A stretch of 64,000 nucleotides of DNA from Bacteroidota bacterium (GTDB lineage: Bacteria > Bacteroidota > Bacteroidia > Chitinophagales > Chitinophagaceae): contig JABDFX010000007.1 of assembly GCA_013286315.1 (NCBI GenBank), positions 1-64,000 of the forward strand, written 5' to 3'. The notes under the pieces are model-generated. The model was given only the letters and a program-made list of their open reading frames with translations. It made no database searches and had not been told where the DNA came from. This document shows, one piece after another, positions 34,340-42,097 of the stretch. Both the position numbers and the translations under genes were made by a program. Every line of letters begins with the position of its first letter. Position 1 is the first letter of the stretch.

Positions 34340-36226
34340 TCAGGCTTCAAGAAGTTCACTCAGTTCAAGCCATCGGAACTCCTTTGTTTGTAATGTTTCC
34401 TCCACAACATTAAAACGTTGAGATAGCTGCTGAATCATATCAAAATTAATCGTTCCGTCATGGAGTTTTTCAGTTATTTGCGCTTTTTCCCTGTTGAGAT
34501 CCCTGATTTCCTTTTCAAGTTTTTCCAGCTCCTGCTTTTCCTTATAGGAAAGTTTTGGTTTGCCGGATGCGGGCATTACTTCTTTCACCACCGCAGTGGA
34601 AACAGATTTTGATAATGCGTTTTCTTTAGCATTCTCATCCTTCAGCCACTGCTGGTATAACCCGTAGTTGCCCGGGAAATCTTTTATCACGCCAGCACCT
34701 TCAAACACAAACAGATGATCTACCATCCGGTCCATGAAATAACGATCATGCGATACCATCACCAGGCATCCCTTAAAATCCAGTAGAAAGTTCTCCAGAA
34801 CTGCAAGGGTAGGAAGATCCAAATCATTGGTTGGTTCATCCAGAATCAAAAAATTTGGATTCTTGAAAAGAATGGATAATAAAAATAACCGTTTTTTTTC
34901 CCCGCCACTCAAAGAAGATATATAAGTGAACTGTTTGTCGGACGGAAATAAAAATAATTTCAGGAATTCGCCGGCACTCATGGAACTGCCATCCGCCAGG
35001 GGAAAATTTTCTGCAATATTCTTTACGTATTCAATAACACGTACATCCTCCTTAATAACCAAACCCATTTGTGAGTAGTTTCCAAATACTATGGTTTCAC
35101 CTATATTGATTTTGCCACTGTCGGCTGGTTCGATACCCTGAAGCATATTCAGAAAGGTCGTTTTACCAGCTCCATTCTTTCCAACAACGCCAATGCGATC
35201 GCCTTTTTTGAATGTGTAGTCAAATCCTTTCAGGATTATTTTTTCTCCGAAACTCTTATTAACTTTTTTGAATTCGGCAATTTTACCACCGAGCCGGCTC
35301 ATTTTCATCTGAAGCGTCAGATTTTGTTCATCCAGGTTTTGTTTGGCCTTCGCCTCCACGACATAAAAAGCATCCTGCCGGCTTTTGGATTTTGTTGTCC
35401 TTGCCTTGGGCTGTTTACGCATCCACTCCAGTTCTTTCCGAAATAAATTTTTCGCTTTATCAATACTTGCCAGATCAGATTCAATTCGCATGGATTTTTT
35501 TTCCAGGTAGTTTTCGTAATCTCCTTTATAAGTAAAAAGCTCACTTCGATCCATTTCCCAGATTTCATTGCATACATTATCCAGGAAATAACGATCATGT
35601 GAAACAACCAGCAAAGTGATATTTTCTTTGTTCAGATAATTCTCCAGCCATTCCACCATTTCAATGTCCAGGTGATTGGTGGGCTCATCCATGATCAGCA
35701 GGGCTTCCGTTTTTCCAAAACTGATATCTATCAGCGTACGTGCCAGCGCCACTCTTTTGCGCTGGCCTCCGCTCAATGATTTCACTGGCTGCACCAGGTG
35801 ATCAATATACAGTCTGCTGAAAATCTGCTTTACTTTGGCGTCAAAATCCCAGGCATTCAGGTGATCCATTTCTTCAATACTGCTCATGATGGCATCCGTG
35901 TCCTCGGTTTCACTGGCGGCCTCAAATGCTTTGATGGCGGTAGTAACCGGATTGGGATGATGGAAAATATTGTCTAAGATGGAAAGTTCCTCCTGGAACT
36001 GGGGATTCTGTTCGAAAAAAACCACATTGATATCTTTGGATATCCAGAGTTTTCCGGATTCAGCCTTTTCTTTTCCGGCAAGAATTTTTAGTAATGTGGT
36101 TTTCCCTGTTCCATTTTTGGCAATCAATGCGATTTTGTCGCCGGATTCGATGTTGAAGGAAATATTATTAAAAAGAGGTTTAACGCCATACGACTTACCA
36201 AGGTCCTCAGCAGATACATAATGCAT
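34340..36226 (-). CDS. ABC-F family ATPase (Uup/EttA-like)
   Basis: 628 residues with two ABC domains on one chain and no membrane part. Walker A sites are AKNGTGKTTL and GKNGAGKTTF; signatures are SGGQRKRVALA and SGGEKKRLFLL; Walker B segments are LLIMDEPTNHLD and FLILDEPTNDLD. A charged linker (about 240-310) and a C-terminal coiled coil (KQELEKLEKEIRDLNREKAQ) match Uup-type proteins, which act on the ribosome. An antibiotic-resistance role is not indicated. The stop codon (GAA GCC TGA) lies in an imperfect GGCTTGATGC hairpin. Confidence 0.9.
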   Translation of the reverse strand: MHYVSAEDLGKSYGVKPLFNNISFNIESGDKIALIAKNGTGKTTLLKILAGKEKAESGKLWISKDINVVFFEQNPQFQEELSILDNIFHHPNPVTTAIKAFEAASETEDTDAIMSSIEEMDHLNAWDFDAKVKQIFSRLYIDHLVQPVKSLSGGQRKRVALARTLIDISFGKTEALLIMDEPTNHLDIEMVEWLENYLNKENITLLVVSHDRYFLDNVCNEIWEMDRSELFTYKGDYENYLEKKSMRIESDLASIDKAKNLFRKELEWMRKQPKARTTKSKSRQDAFYVVEAKAKQNLDEQNLTLQMKMSRLGGKIAEFKKVNKSFGEKIILKGFDYTFKKGDRIGVVGKNGAGKTTFLNMLQGIEPADSGKINIGETIVFGNYSQMGLVIKEDVRVIEYVKNIAENFPLADGSSMSAGEFLKLFLFPSDKQFTYISSLSGGEKKRLFLLSILFKNPNFLILDEPTNDLDLPTLAVLENFLLDFKGCLVMVSHDRYFMDRMVDHLFVFEGAGVIKDFPGNYGLYQQWLKDENAKENALSKSVSTAVVKEVMPASGKPKLSYKEKQELEKLEKEIRDLNREKAQITEKLHDGTINFDMIQQLSQRFNVVEETLQTKEFRWLELSELLEA

Positions 36227-36253
36227 GCCGCAAAGATAATCGAAAATGGCTGC

Positions 36254-36925
36254 CTATGGTGTATTTCGGATGCCTTCAGCCATCAGCTTCGCCACAAAGA
36301 TATTTCCCGCGTCATTTAAATGAACACCGTCGGATGTAAGCAGTCCCCTGTCGAGGTTATTTTTATTATTTAACTTCTCATATTCCCCGAATGCCGATCT
36401 CAGATCAACGAGTGTCAGATGCTGGTCGGTTGCGATTTTCCGGATAATATTCGAATAGTGATTCATATCTCCGTCCTGTTCATTGGTATTATCAAATCGC
36501 TCTCCGATAGTAGCCGGGGTGCACACGATCACTTTGATATTAGCGGCCCTGAATTTTTTTACCAAAGCCAGGTAAAATCGTTCAAATTTATCAGCGTCGG
36601 TACCCGTTCCCATTTTTTTATGCCATACGTCGTTAACTCCCACATATATCACAACGATATCAGGCGACCTGCTGATCACATCATCATCCATGCGCAGATA
36701 TAAGTCATAAACTTTGTTACCGCTCACGCCAGCCCCGATGAGTTCATAATTTGATGCTCCATTCGGGTTTAACAAACTGTCATCAATCATGATAAATCCA
36801 TGAGGCTTCACCGCTGCTTCCGTGATGGAGTCACCAAAAAAAACGACTCTGATTTTTTTTGCCGGCATAAAAGACAAACTGATAAGGGTTGAAATTAAAA
36901 AAATTTTGGAAAATGTTTTTTTCAT
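36254..36925 (-). CDS. SGNH/GDSL hydrolase, exported
   Basis: 223 residues from the ATG at 36925, giving a signal peptide (KKTFSKIFLISTLISLSF). An ATG at 37009 would place 28 extra residues ahead of it. The four SGNH blocks are visible: FFGDSITEA with the nucleophile Ser, GAGVSGNK, YVGVNDVW and DGVHLND with the catalytic Asp and His. It is an esterase or carbohydrate deacetylase of the periplasm or surface; the substrate is unknown. Confidence 0.88.
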   Translation of the reverse strand: MKKTFSKIFLISTLISLSFMPAKKIRVVFFGDSITEAAVKPHGFIMIDDSLLNPNGASNYELIGAGVSGNKVYDLYLRMDDDVISRSPDIVVIYVGVNDVWHKKMGTGTDADKFERFYLALVKKFRAANIKVIVCTPATIGERFDNTNEQDGDMNHYSNIIRKIATDQHLTLVDLRSAFGEYEKLNNKNNLDRGLLTSDGVHLNDAGNIFVAKLMAEGIRNTP

Positions 36926-37027
36926 ATGTATTCTATAAAAATATTTCCGCAGTATTATCCTTAAAGATAAAGCACGACGATATAAATGAGTACAAATGCC
37001 TAATTTCATCTTTAAACCTGTACCAGG

Positions 37028-37255
37028 ATGGCCAGCACAAAAATTACGGTAAATGATAACGGTTCTTTAAGAATAGAAGGCGACTTTGAAATAGTGGATA
37101 AAACCGGAGCCCGGTATGATTTAGGCGGAAGGGAACTGATATCCATTTGCCGTTGCGGGCTCTCGCAGAATAAACCATTCTGTGACGGATCCCATAAAAA
37201 CCATTTTGAGCATAATGCTGTTGCATTCGCTCTGCCTCCAAAGAAAACAGTCTGA
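37028..37255 (+). CDS. CDGSH iron-sulfur domain protein
   Basis: 75 residues. The [2Fe-2S] ligands follow the 3Cys-1His pattern: Cys41, Cys43, Cys52 and His56 in CRCGLSQNKPFCDGSHK. There is no membrane anchor, so unlike mitoNEET it is a soluble cytosolic protein. It may act in redox sensing or cluster transfer. It is divergent from the SGNH gene. Confidence 0.93.
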   Translation: MASTKITVNDNGSLRIEGDFEIVDKTGARYDLGGRELISICRCGLSQNKPFCDGSHKNHFEHNAVAFALPPKKTV

Positions 37256-37287
37256 TTCCGAAAGAAAAACTGAACTAATATATTTTT

Positions 37288-38139
37288 TTATTCAGTCAAA
37301 GCGCTAAGCTTAGCAACAAGATATGGGGACAATGCTTTGCTATATATCCGGATCTCATCTATCGCCCCATCAAAGTAATAAGGGAATATCGTGTTTTCCG
37401 TTTTACCAATGTACAAATCGTTGGTGCCAGGATTAAAACCAAATGGCGCGGTTCTGGAATTATCCAGCTTTCCGTTGACATATAGTTTACAAACAAACCC
37501 ATCGTAAGTATAAACAACCGTATTCCATACACCTCCATGAACAAGGAAGGATGAATCCAAAATTCCGGCATTAGCGTTATCACCGTAAAAAGCGGTAAAC
37601 ATTTCTCTTGTTGTATCCAAAGGCTTTGTATAATCGAATGAAACTGGTTGCACTCTAAGCCCATACACACCTGCCGATTGATCCTGATATCCTTTCATCA
37701 ATATTTCATTTGCCCAGTATTGACCTGTATAATATCCATTCACCCTGACTATAGCCATCAGGGTAATTTGTGATGGACTTAAAGTCGCGCTATTGGGTAC
37801 CCGCATATAAGTTCCTCCGGTAAACCGGTAAGCATTTCCGGCACGTCCGAACCGGTCGCTGGTCACTGTTGCATTATTAAATAATATATTATTTCCTCTG
37901 CCGCTACTGTCATTTAAGTTTCCATTGTTAAAGTTATAATAGGCTACAAGGCCATAATTTAGATTGTAGAGGGTATCAACAATTGTATCTTTAACGATTT
38001 TTACAGTTGTATCATGAACAGTCTTGATTGTAGTGTCATGATTTGTAACTGTCTTGGAGCAGGACGTTTGAGACACGCTGATAGAGGCAAGAACAAATAT
38101 CACCAGAAAAGAGCTTAGTAGCTTGCATAGAGTGCGCAT
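37288..38139 (-). CDS. LamG-like jellyroll surface protein
   Basis: 283 residues. An N-terminal hydrophobic segment ends in QTSCSK, a possible but weak lipobox with Cys27. A Thr/Asp/Val-rich tether follows, with repeats of HDTTxKTV type (31-58). A concanavalin A-like/LamG domain spans 60-283: GLVAYYNFNNGNLNDSSG, TLMAIVRVN, WNTVVYTYDG, KLYVNGKL and DGAIDEIRIYSKALS. It probably binds glycan or protein at the cell surface. Its base composition looks more AT-rich than the neighbours. Confidence 0.8.
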   Translation of the reverse strand: MRTLCKLLSSFLVIFVLASISVSQTSCSKTVTNHDTTIKTVHDTTVKIVKDTIVDTLYNLNYGLVAYYNFNNGNLNDSSGRGNNILFNNATVTSDRFGRAGNAYRFTGGTYMRVPNSATLSPSQITLMAIVRVNGYYTGQYWANEILMKGYQDQSAGVYGLRVQPVSFDYTKPLDTTREMFTAFYGDNANAGILDSSFLVHGGVWNTVVYTYDGFVCKLYVNGKLDNSRTAPFGFNPGTNDLYIGKTENTIFPYYFDGAIDEIRIYSKALSPYLVAKLSALTE

Positions 38140-38341
38140 ACAGATTGGGTTGAGGTAAATAAATTTTCAATTTCGATTATTGGTAAATATATAAAAATAA
38201 CTTATTAAACATAAATTGTTCTGTTTACCTAAGTGTTTCTACTTATACAGCCGTCAGAAAGATTTGAAAATTAAATGTATTAATTGATTCTGATCAATAA
38301 TCAAACAACTTCTGTGTATTACAAAACCTAAATTCTTTTTT

Positions 38342-38992
38342 ATGAATAGATTTTTTAAGGGTGCCAATTCAAAATTCATGTATTTAAAAAAGTCCTTTGG
38401 CAACAAAACATTTAAGTTGTTGGATATTGGCACAGGAAATCATTCAGCTTCAAAAACTGTTTCTATTTTTCCTGCGTGTGAATATTACGGCCTTGATCTG
38501 AATAAGGATTATAACAATAGTGCAGAAGATTTTAAAGTAATGAAATCTTTTTATGAGATGGACCTTACGCTCTTAGATTTTCACGTGATTCCAGATAACT
38601 ATTTTGATGGTATTTGGATGGTTCACGTGATTGAACACCTCCACAATGGAGATCAGGTGATAGAAAAACTTATAAGTAAGCTTAAAGACGGGGGATATAT
38701 GTATATCGAATATCCCGGAATCAAAAGCACCAAGCTGCCATCCATGCACGGGTCGCTAAATTTTTATGATGACCCGTCACACGTAAGAATTTATTCAGTA
38801 AAAGAATTAACTGATTTGTTTGAAAAATTGGGCTGCACGGTGTTGGAGGGAGGCACAAGGCGAAATTGGTTTTTTATTCTTGCTGCCCCCTTCAGGATCT
38901 TAGGTCATTGGGTCAGAGGTAAAAAATTAATCGGAAATATCTTTTGGGATACACTTGGTTTTGCGGAATATGTCTATATAGTAAAGAGATGA
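38342..38992 (+). CDS. Class I SAM-dependent methyltransferase
   Basis: 216 residues. Motif I is LLDIGTGNHSASKT (about residues 22-35), the acidic strand-2 end is YGLDLNKDY, and VHVIEHL with KDGGYMYIEYPG is the methyltransferase type 11 core. The ending (YVYIVKR) suits sugar or quinone modification enzymes, but the substrate is unknown. Like the LamG gene beside it, the coding sequence is AT-rich, possibly acquired. Confidence 0.82.
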   Translation: MNRFFKGANSKFMYLKKSFGNKTFKLLDIGTGNHSASKTVSIFPACEYYGLDLNKDYNNSAEDFKVMKSFYEMDLTLLDFHVIPDNYFDGIWMVHVIEHLHNGDQVIEKLISKLKDGGYMYIEYPGIKSTKLPSMHGSLNFYDDPSHVRIYSVKELTDLFEKLGCTVLEGGTRRNWFFILAAPFRILGHWVRGKKLIGNIFWDTLGFAEYVYIVKR

Positions 38993-39036
38993 GCTATTTA
39001 GTCCTGCCAGATTTTAATTTAAAAGCTGTACCCAAA

Positions 39037-39396
39037 CTATCTGCCCCATCGTTTATCAAAACCATATGGACAATGTCTGCAACCACTGCGGCAACAAAAA
39101 CCACGGGATATCAGATAGAATTCAGTAAATACCCTGTATTCGCCCTCGTTGTAATAATGAACCACTTCAATGATATCGCCGCCCCTTCCCGGAAACGGAT
39201 ATTCTTTTCCCTTAGCAACAAGGAGGTTGAGTTCCGTCAGACACTCATTGCACAGACAATTAAAAAAAGTATTTGCCAGGAAGGACTTTGTTTCATTACT
39301 CAATTTTACCTGCTTACAGCTGCAGGCAGAAATATTTTCAGCATTACATCTGAATTCCTTTTTACAACGGGGACATATTTTAATTTTTTCCGTCAT
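39037..39396 (-). CDS. Cysteine-rich CWC plus DUF5522 fusion protein
   Basis: 119 residues from the ATG at 39396, one base after the ABC exporter stop; 14 residues more are possible from 39438. The first half (CPRCKKEFRCNAENISACSC, later CLCNECL) fits a cysteine-rich CWC domain. The second half (FTEFYLISRGFCCRSGCRHCPYG) fits DUF5522. All cysteines are arranged for metal binding. The role is unknown. It is translationally coupled to the ABC exporter upstream. Confidence 0.8.
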   Translation of the reverse strand: MTEKIKICPRCKKEFRCNAENISACSCKQVKLSNETKSFLANTFFNCLCNECLTELNLLVAKGKEYPFPGRGGDIIEVVHYYNEGEYRVFTEFYLISRGFCCRSGCRHCPYGFDKRWGR

Positions 39397-39397
39397 G

Positions 39398-41218
39398 CTA
39401 TTGATATCCTTTTGCCTGCAACGCAAATAGTTCGGCATATTTACCTTTCCTGTCTATTAATTCCTGGTGGGATCCGCTTTCAATAAGTTCTCCCTGCTGC
39501 AATACCAATATACGATCGGCCATTCGTACTGTTGAGAAACGATGCGAAATCAGCACGGCCGATTTTCCCCGGGTAAGGGCAGCAAACCGCTGGAAGACTT
39601 CATATTCGGCCCGGGCATCCAGGGCAGAAGTCGGTTCATCCAAAATCAGAACCTGTGCCTGCCTCATGTAAGCTCTGGCCAATGCAACTTTTTGCCATTC
39701 ACCGCCTGACAATTCAACACCTTCCTGGAATCTTTTTCCCAGCATTTGTTCATACCCCGCTGGCAACCGGCTTACCAGGTCCGAAGCCAGACTTTGTTCT
39801 GCTGCTGAAACGATCAGGGATGTGTTATCTTTCTGAATAATATTTCCTACGGCAATATTATCCGACACGCGCATCTGATATCGCAGATAGTCCTGGAAAA
39901 TGATTCCGATGTTTTGCCTCAGGCTAACGATGTCATATAAGCGCAAATCAACGCCGTCCAATAATATTCTTCCTTCTGTTGGATCATACAATCTGGCCAA
40001 CAATTTTACCAATGTCGTTTTACCTGCACCATTCTCCCCGACCAGCGCGATTTTTTCACCAGCCTTCAAAGTAAAATTCAAATGTCTCGTAGCCCATTTT
40101 TCTGCATGCTGGTAACGGAACCCCACATTCTGGAACTCGAATCCATCGCGGACCGGGCTGGGAAAGGAAAGCGGACTTTTGCTCACTGTGATATCTGGCC
40201 GGATATCAAAAAATTCAAAAAAATCACTCAGATAGATGGCCCCCTGGGAGACCGCCGAAAATCTTGTCAGGATTGACTCCATCAGAGATTTGAGCTGGCG
40301 AAAAGATCCTGCCAGAAACGTAAGCTTACCGATACTGATACTGCCCGAAATTGTTTCCAGTATAATATAAACATAGGCACCGTAGTATCCCAGACTTCCC
40401 AACAACGTAAAGGCAGTGCCCCAGAGCGATCTGTTGATGGTGATCCGCCGGTTGCTGACATAGAATTTATTGGCTAATGCTTCAAACTTCTCAATAATAA
40501 ATCCGGAGAGATCGAAAATTTTCACCTCTTTAGCTGTTTCGTCACTGGCCCCGAGGTACCGCAGATAATCCAACTCCCTGCGTTCAGGTGTTTGCCGCCT
40601 GCTGAGTGCATAGGTTTGGTCATTGAAATAAGATTCGCCGATAAAAGATGGCAGGATAGTTATAAATAATAACACGATCAGCCAGGGATTGAAAAAGATC
40701 AGTCCCGCAGCTAAAAAACCCATGGTAATCAGGTCCTGCATCTGGCTCATGACCTGCGACAACAGAATGGTTCTGCCCGTGGTCTGTTGTCTTGCCCGTT
40801 CCAGCTTATCATAGAAAATGGGATCTTCAAATTGTTCCAGGTCCAGGATAGAAGCATGTTTCATGATTCGGATAGAACTTAATTTTCCGAACAGGTCTCC
40901 CAGCAGGCTGTCCAACAGGGAAATGCTGCGCCCCAGCGCATCATTGAAAAGAGCCAACAGGAATTCAGCACCAATCAACATCCATAAATGATGGGTTGAA
41001 ACATGTGCATGATCCCGGTTCAGTAAAATCACTTCATCAATGATCAGCTTTCCGATATACAAAACAGAAACCGGGATGGCCGATCTGATCAGGCGGAGAC
41101 CGGCATTCAATGCCGTCATCCAGGGATTGGAATCCCATACGAGTTTAAAAAATGCAGGCAGGTTGCGAAGAGCATTCAGCCGTTCTCTCCAGCCTGGCTT
41201 ATCTTGTGTTACAGCCAT
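39398..41218 (-). CDS. ABC exporter, fused permease and ATPase
   Basis: 606 residues. An N-terminal type IV exporter membrane domain (about 30-330) with six helices precedes the ATPase: Walker A GENGAGKTTLVKLLARLYD, Q-loop FQDYLRYQ, signature LSGGEWQKVALARAY, Walker B VLILDEPTSALD and His in LISHRFSTVRMADRI. MsbA-like lipid or peptide exporters share this layout. It would act as a homodimer. The cargo is unknown. Confidence 0.9.
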   Translation of the reverse strand: MAVTQDKPGWRERLNALRNLPAFFKLVWDSNPWMTALNAGLRLIRSAIPVSVLYIGKLIIDEVILLNRDHAHVSTHHLWMLIGAEFLLALFNDALGRSISLLDSLLGDLFGKLSSIRIMKHASILDLEQFEDPIFYDKLERARQQTTGRTILLSQVMSQMQDLITMGFLAAGLIFFNPWLIVLLFITILPSFIGESYFNDQTYALSRRQTPERRELDYLRYLGASDETAKEVKIFDLSGFIIEKFEALANKFYVSNRRITINRSLWGTAFTLLGSLGYYGAYVYIILETISGSISIGKLTFLAGSFRQLKSLMESILTRFSAVSQGAIYLSDFFEFFDIRPDITVSKSPLSFPSPVRDGFEFQNVGFRYQHAEKWATRHLNFTLKAGEKIALVGENGAGKTTLVKLLARLYDPTEGRILLDGVDLRLYDIVSLRQNIGIIFQDYLRYQMRVSDNIAVGNIIQKDNTSLIVSAAEQSLASDLVSRLPAGYEQMLGKRFQEGVELSGGEWQKVALARAYMRQAQVLILDEPTSALDARAEYEVFQRFAALTRGKSAVLISHRFSTVRMADRILVLQQGELIESGSHQELIDRKGKYAELFALQAKGYQ

Positions 41219-41575
41219 TGTTAATTGTGCAAAATTACGATATCATCGTTGACGGACGGGCCGCCTGCGCTAAAGCCACGGCGGGTAAAACATTTGACGG
41301 CTTTGCGACCGTCCCGCATGAGGCGGGATAGCGAAAGCGGGTTGGCATAACGGTTGACAGTTGACAGGAAGATTAAACCAGTCGTCCAACCGGAAAATCG
41401 CCTATGGAGATTTTTTGTGATCTAAGGAAAACGTCTGCTTTGGACAAAAAAAGATGGATGGGAATAGCAAATAGAGTCAGATTAAAATGAATTAATCATT
41501 TTCTATTAGCTAAAACCATCCACCAAAAGGCGTTGAGCGTTTAAGAGTTACGCGTAATTCGTAAAAAGCCGGAGC
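41219..41575. repeat. TTGACGG and GCGTTA repeats upstream of the exporter
   Basis: At 41246-41365 there are TTGACGGACGGGCC, TTTGACGGC, ACGGTTGACAGTTGACAG and a CCCGCATGAGGCGGG hairpin. At 41528-41565, AGGCGTTGAGCGTTTAAG and GTTACGCGTAA belong to family A. No gene is seen in these 357 nt. Confidence 0.65.
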
Positions 41576-41902
41576 TTAGTAACGATTACGGTCACGATTA
41601 TATCCACCACCACCGCCACGGCTTCCACCACCACCACCTCGGGAACCACCGCCGCCGGGGTTTTTATCTTCAGCAACTTTAACAGTAAGCGTTCTTCCTT
41701 CCAGGCTTGTGCCATCGAGGGCCTTAATGGCTTTCTCCGCTTCTTCATTACTTGAAAATTCTACAAATCCGAAACCACGACTCTTGTGAGTTTCTCTGTC
41801 TAAAATAACTTTTGCTGAACCAACGGTACCGTATGGTTCAAACAATTCTTGCAATTCTGAATCACTAACGGCGAAAGGCAAACCGGCTACAAAGATTTTC
41901 AT
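41576..41902 (-). CDS. RRM RNA-binding protein with Gly-rich tail
   Basis: 108 residues from the ATG at 41902 (11 residues upstream are possible but unlikely). One RRM domain has RNP2 KIFVAGLPF and RNP1 SRGFGFVEF. The tail is glycine-rich with RGG-type repeats (SRGGGGGSRGGGGGYNRDRNRY). It resembles cold-inducible single-RRM proteins of cyanobacteria and Bacteroidota. It probably binds mRNA as a chaperone. Confidence 0.93.
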   Translation of the reverse strand: MKIFVAGLPFAVSDSELQELFEPYGTVGSAKVILDRETHKSRGFGFVEFSSNEEAEKAIKALDGTSLEGRTLTVKVAEDKNPGGGGSRGGGGGSRGGGGGYNRDRNRY

Positions 41903-42097
41903 TCCAAAACATTTTAATAGCCGACAAGATACCACAATAGTTTAGTACGGTGGTTTATTGCGTCTTTTTTTTTAGGAGAAATGACCGATTTCTTCAAAAT
42001 AGGGCGTTAAATCGGACCCGGGAATACAGTTTAGGGTCAAAAACAGCAATTTAAGGTGAACAGGCAGGTCTTATCCGATCGTCAGAAGACAGAATGA

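Noticed and set aside
34340-36226. ATPase partner of the FtsX-type permease
   Set aside because: ABC-F proteins act on ribosomes and lack a transport role; adjacency alone is not evidence.
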